Below, one piece after another: positions 60,536 through 64,000 of a DNA stretch of 64,000 bases. The DNA comes from Anoplopoma fimbria (taxonomy: Eukaryota; Chordata; Actinopteri; Perciformes; Anoplopomatidae), in NCBI RefSeq assembly GCF_027596085.1, contig NC_072472.1, forward strand, positions 21,126,680 through 21,190,679, read 5' to 3'. Position numbers and translations under genes: made by a program. Position 1 is the first letter of the stretch; the number at the start of each line of letters is the position of its first letter. The notes beneath the pieces were generated by a model that had not been told where the DNA came from, made no database searches, and saw only the letters and a program-made list of their open reading frames with translations.

Positions 60536-63052
60536 AATCAGCCACATTTTAACATACTGATGGTGACACCTAAAATATAATTTTGGCAGCTGAAGGCATG
60601 ATGGATGATATTCATTTTGGCCTTAGATATACGTATAAGAAAGAAGAGGTTGCAGTTTTAAGACTCACACTGGACTCAAACTAATTATGTATTGTCTATG
60701 TTGGTTAGTTTTCCTTTAACATACTGCAGGTGAAAGCAATGTGGTACAGCATCAACAGCCATAAAACTCAAATTTCACCTACTCATATTAAGTATCATAT
60801 AAAAATTGGCCAAAATGTTTCTAATAAATGTACGCGATATATTGAGATACTAAAAAGTATTTATTGTTCATTCATAACATTTTTCAAGGCAATGCATATT
60901 GCATTATGGTCCAGCCTTTAAGACATATTGAAACCCTATTAAAAGTGGATTTTATCGGAGGCCAACATGGTGAGGCTAATGGTGAGGACAGATGGTCGAG
61001 GTGGTGAGCAGAACAGCGGTTGGTTCATCATCATCCAGTATTGGCAGCTACATAATGAAACCATGTTACAGTGTCATTGATAAAAAGGTTTTGTAAAGCT
61101 GTCTGTCACATTCTTTATCTTCACAGCTTCACAAACCCCTAAAGGCATCATGGTGGAGCAATTCATGTAATCTGCTTCCAATCAGGCACAACATGTTACA
61201 AACATTAAACAGATCAGTACATGTCTTTGGGTTTTTTTTGTTTCTGAGTGGTCTTATTCTTTTAGTTGTAATGTTATATTTTGTGGAATGCTATACTGAC
61301 TATAGCAGCATTGGCAATTGCTTATGTTTAAATCACGGCGACTACTGTAGTTATAATACTATCTGACGCCACTGTATGTTCTCAGCTCACTGTGGGAATC
61401 TGTTTTTCCACTTTGATTGCAGAGTGCGTGTGTGGGCGCATGCATTGACAACTCACCCTAAATAGAAAACGACAGCAGATGCCTTCTCATGAAATCTTTT
61501 TCGAAATTCTCCCGCTCAACTCCCAACCCCTGTGAGCCATTTGGCAAAGTGAGGCAACCTACATTTCTGCCACTGCTGCTATCTCCCACTCCCACTCCCA
61601 CTCCCCAATTAACATTGGCAGATCGTCCCCGCATTTTGTGCTTTGTACAAGCATTCTTGGCTGAGAGACCAGGTGCACGTAAACCAGACTCCAGACAGCA
61701 GCGCAATCAAGCTCTGTTTTGAAACTGACAAGCCAGCAGATAGGCAGCCAAGATCCATCAGTTGAGCGGCGCACCCCCGCCACCACATCATGTTCTACGA
61801 CCCCCCCCTCACTGTTGTTAATCAACATATCCTCTCATTGGACTCAAATAGGGGGGAGCTGCCACAGAAGAACTTCGCCTTGTAATTACAGCGTGCCAGC
61901 GTTAGTGAACGCTGCTCTCAATCATCCCCATGGCAATTAGCATCAGGAGCATCCGGCTGATTGCAGACCAGCTCTGGAGAGACGACATTTAGTGAAGTCA
62001 AGGGAGTCTGCCTCCTCGACAATAGACTTGTACTATAGTATTGCCACGTATACTTTGGATTGTCAGCTGTGCTTTTTGTGTTCTTTGAATGACCGTGGAC
62101 GGACAGGTTGTTGGCAAGTTTCATCTGGAAAACTGCCCAATTCTTTCGGAACCACTTTTTCCCTCTGATCTAAAAACACTTTAGGCAACAGCAGAACAGT
62201 CAATGGATTAGATGAATGGAGTCGTATACGATCGTGATTTGGTGTTTTCAGTCATTTTGTTGTCATCTCATTATTACTGCTGTTGTATGCACTGTATTAT
62301 GCTGCTGTGGTATTTTTCCACCTGGACACAGTTTAAAGTGACTAATGAGGGCAACAATTTTTGAAAGTGGTCCAGTATTCAGCGAGAGCGCTGAAGACGG
62401 CAGCCGCTTAAGGGCTGCAAATATAACCCTTCTGGGCAGTTGCCCAACTTCAGTGTGCGTCCACTAAACGTGCCTGTTTGTGATTCCCTTTAATTGAGTC
62501 AGCATGTCTTCCTTTAATGTTAAGTAGTTGTTCAAGTGTTTTCTTCCCCTTGCTTTATTCTGCAACAAAAGTGATGTGTCATTACAACTCTCACTGTTAT
62601 TGCTTTCAATATTTGGTTTCTTTAAGTAGGAATTGTAAGGGATGGGGCGATATAACACGTTTGGGTCGCTTCAGTACATGAAAAAACATGGACCACAGAA
62701 ATTCTAAGAATATTCATATCAGTACTATTAAGTAAATGCAATTTATCAGCATTTCAAGGACAAACAGTACACAGTTACTAGGCGGAGACACCGCATAACA
62801 GCGTAATTGAAACACAGAAAACGCCCTGACCTGGTTTAAAAAAAGGACAGAGACAGAGAGTTGCTCACCCAGGGAGATCTCGCGGGCGAAGGCCATGGAC
62901 ACCAGCAACAGCGGAAGGCCGACGGACACAAACTTGATGACCTTGTCCAGAGGAAGCTCCAGCTCCAGGTGGCTGATCCGGTTTATCCCGGGGCTGCCCT
63001 GCAGCAGCGCATCAGATAGCATGGCCTTGGCCGCCGCCTGGGCGATCGACAT
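57706..63052 (-). CDS. panx3: Pannexin-3 gene, complete, four exons, 461 residues
   Basis: Forms large-pore plasma- or ER-membrane channels that pass ATP, Ca2+ and small molecules. In mammals it is best known in bone, cartilage and skin. The joined exons (63052-62869, 59565-59423, 59127-58913, 58549-57706) give 1386 bp with all phases consistent. Seen: N-terminus MSIAQAAAK..LSDAL; TM1 about 38-57; first extracellular loop with Cys67 and Cys85 and an N-glycosylation site Asn72 (NFT); TM2 about 110-130; SDLLFIIDELDKSYNRSIR; ERYMQCKQ; TM3 about 206-231; second loop Cys243 and Cys262; TM4 about 267-294; and CPLNDLNVLLLFLRAN. The start region and the loop read as panx3 rather than panx1 or panx2. 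Odd: a Glu-rich stretch (372-396) and a hydrophobic tail (433-454) make it longer than the roughly 390 residues I recall for mammalian PANX3. Confidence 0.93.
58913..59127 (-). CDS. panx3: panx3 exon 3 (TM2 and start of the cytoplasmic loop)
   Basis: Acceptor GTCCATCCAG|ATG and donor CAAAG|GTAAGA. It encodes residues 110-180 plus two bases of Arg181: FPYSLLAMAVLMYLPALIW (TM2), then SDLLFIIDELDKSYNRSIRL, one of the most conserved pannexin stretches. The exon's first ATG is not a start codon. Intron 2 is 295 bp and intron 3 is 363 bp. Confidence 0.92.
59423..59565 (-). CDS. panx3: panx3 exon 2 (first extracellular loop)
   Basis: Acceptor TTTATTCTGCAG|GG and donor CACAAA|GTAAGT. The exon completes codon 62 and ends at a codon boundary. 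It encodes GPQISCFPPSNFTIKQASY and VDTYCWDSLMHHEFDSNG. It carries both loop cysteines (67, 85) and the NFT sequon at Asn72, which corresponds to the glycosylated Asn of mammalian PANX3. Confidence 0.92.
59566..62868 (-). other. panx3: panx3 intron 1 with repeats
   Basis: A 3.3-kb GT-AG intron. It holds a (GT)45 tract (60442-60531), a GTGAGGACACTTTGCTGTAA-type interspersed repeat (about 59700-59940), and a piece of the 32-kb inverted-end element (62330-62490: GTGACTAATG, TTTTGAAAGTGGTCCAGTAT, GCGTCCACTAAACGTGCCTG). No alternative exon was seen. Confidence 0.8.
60442..60531 (+). repeat. (GT)45 microsatellite in panx3 intron 1
   Basis: Uninterrupted GT run of about 90 bp. Confidence 0.97.
62869..63052 (-). 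CDS. panx3: panx3 exon 1 (start, N-terminus and TM1)
   Basis: ATG at 63052-63050 in a good context (TTCAAAATGT, A at -3) starts MSIAQAAAKAML. The exon gives 61 codons plus one base and ends CTGG|GTGAGC. It contains LELPLDKVIKFVSVGLPLLL, the cytoplasmic N-terminus leading into TM1. No upstream in-frame ATG gives a better start. Confidence 0.92.
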
Positions 63053-63620
63053 TTTGAACTCCTGCCCAGTGATAAAAAACACTTTATTTCCTGACACAGT
63101 CAAGTAGGATATTGTGTGATCTCAGTACAATCAGAGTCATGACCTTTGTCCCATCCCACTGCTTTACTTTCTTTAACTCATGGTCTCTGGCATATTTCAC
63201 TATATGTGATATGATATAGCAGAAATACCTGTAAATCTATAGTAATAAAAAAAAACCTCAAGCGCAATGAATTGCTTCTCCAATTTCGGGGACATTCAAT
63301 CAGAAATGCAATTAATATTATTCATAGCAAATGTCCTCAACATGATGGAAGCTAAAGCTTACCGTAAGTCTTCCAGCTTTCTTTGGTGATACTTTTAGAA
63401 AATATCCTTTCAGAGCCAAAGAGTTCCTCTAAAGGCCGGCATGGTGTTGGAAAGCTTCTTAAGTATTCAGGGAGGGCCTCTGTAAATGAGAGGTTGGATC
63501 TGGGCTGGACTGGGCCGAGCCGGGTCTGGCTCTAATTACAGGGAGGACATCTGGGAGCATGTAGGCGCCCAGATGGCACTGACTGCAGCGGACCTCCAGC
63601 ACTCACACTGGGCAATGCAG

Positions 63621-63700
<80 letters not shown>

Positions 63701-64000
63701 CTCTGGTCCAGCCCTGCTGTGAAGCACAGTGGCTCTGGCCCACTTCAAACAAGTGAACCACCGCCAGTGGCTTTTTCAGCCTCTGTCATTCTGAGACTAT
63801 TTTTACTGCTTTACAGCCTCAGAGCGAGTGCTGGCTGAGATACTGTACCATACAACAGGGATGGTCATGTTTCTTTTCACTGCACTATATGTGTTAGAGA
63901 GAAAAAACTAACAGTGTGTTAAAAAATGTATTTGATTAAATGGATCTAACAGGACTGGAGAACTGGAACTCAAATGAACAAACAAGCATTTGGCTAGTTC
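63053..64000 (-). promoter_or_regulatory. panx3: Upstream flank of panx3, including a (GT)38 tract
   Basis: 5' side of the panx3 ATG. An AAATAAAG stretch (forward CTTTATTT, about 63080-63087) lies some 30 bp upstream of the ATG and might act as a weak TATA-like site, but the transcription start is not determinable. A (GT)n run at 63622-63698 is about 570 bp upstream. No further gene is seen up to the window edge. Confidence 0.35.
63622..63698 (+). repeat. (TG)38 microsatellite upstream of panx3
   Basis: Uninterrupted TG run of about 77 bp. Confidence 0.97.

Overview
This looks like ordinary vertebrate nuclear DNA from a ray-finned fish, probably a spiny-rayed teleost. The pointers are a spliced pannexin gene with GT/AG introns, Tc1-type transposons with fish-style double direct repeats in the ends, a Rex3/RTE-type LINE 3' end, tRNA-derived SINEs with an L2-type tail, hAT-like terminal fragments and many long (CA)n/(GT)n tracts. 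No bacterial, phage or CRISPR signal is present. The species cannot be named from the sequence.

Only two cellular genes can be supported, both on the minus strand. At the right end (57.7-63.05 kb) lies a complete four-exon pannexin-3 gene (panx3) with clean splice sites and a 461-residue product. At the left end (1851-1911) is a single 61-bp signal-peptide exon that matches, in length, phase and pattern, the alternative first coding exon of the IgLON cell-adhesion genes opcml or ntm. The rest of that gene would lie to the left of the window. The roughly 55 kb between them shows no convincing cellular exon and is either intergenic or an upstream intron/regulatory region of the IgLON gene.

The middle is a repeat landscape. 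Left to right: a probable LINE ORF2 C-terminal fragment (8.2 kb); a perfect (AC)195 tract (10.0-10.4 kb); a LINE-type 3' end and a hAT-like MITE (10.5-10.9 kb); a composite repeat with about 177-bp internal units (12.6-13.35 kb); a well-preserved Tc1 element with a full DD34E transposase but a damaged right end (14.25-15.78 kb); a diverged long inverted repeat (18.5-21.1 kb); a dead Tc1 relative (21.1-22.5 kb); a pair of 0.5-0.6 kb repeats 31 kb apart (23.4 and 54.4 kb); two SINE copies (25.8 and 36.7 kb); a 1.2-kb element with about 190-240-bp inverted ends (32.2-33.35 kb); a 5'-truncated Rex3-like LINE with target-site duplication (40.0-40.76 kb); and a local duplication cluster (46.2-49.5 kb).

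The two genes have no evident functional link in the sequence. Panx3 makes a large-pore membrane channel. The IgLON product would be a GPI-anchored neural adhesion protein. The most useful points for follow-up are the extended acidic and hydrophobic C-terminus of panx3, the long inverted repeat, the Tc1 copy whose transposase tail was fused to its own terminal repeat by a deletion, and a short unassigned coding-like segment at 22.8 kb. I found nothing that can honestly be called a new biological system.
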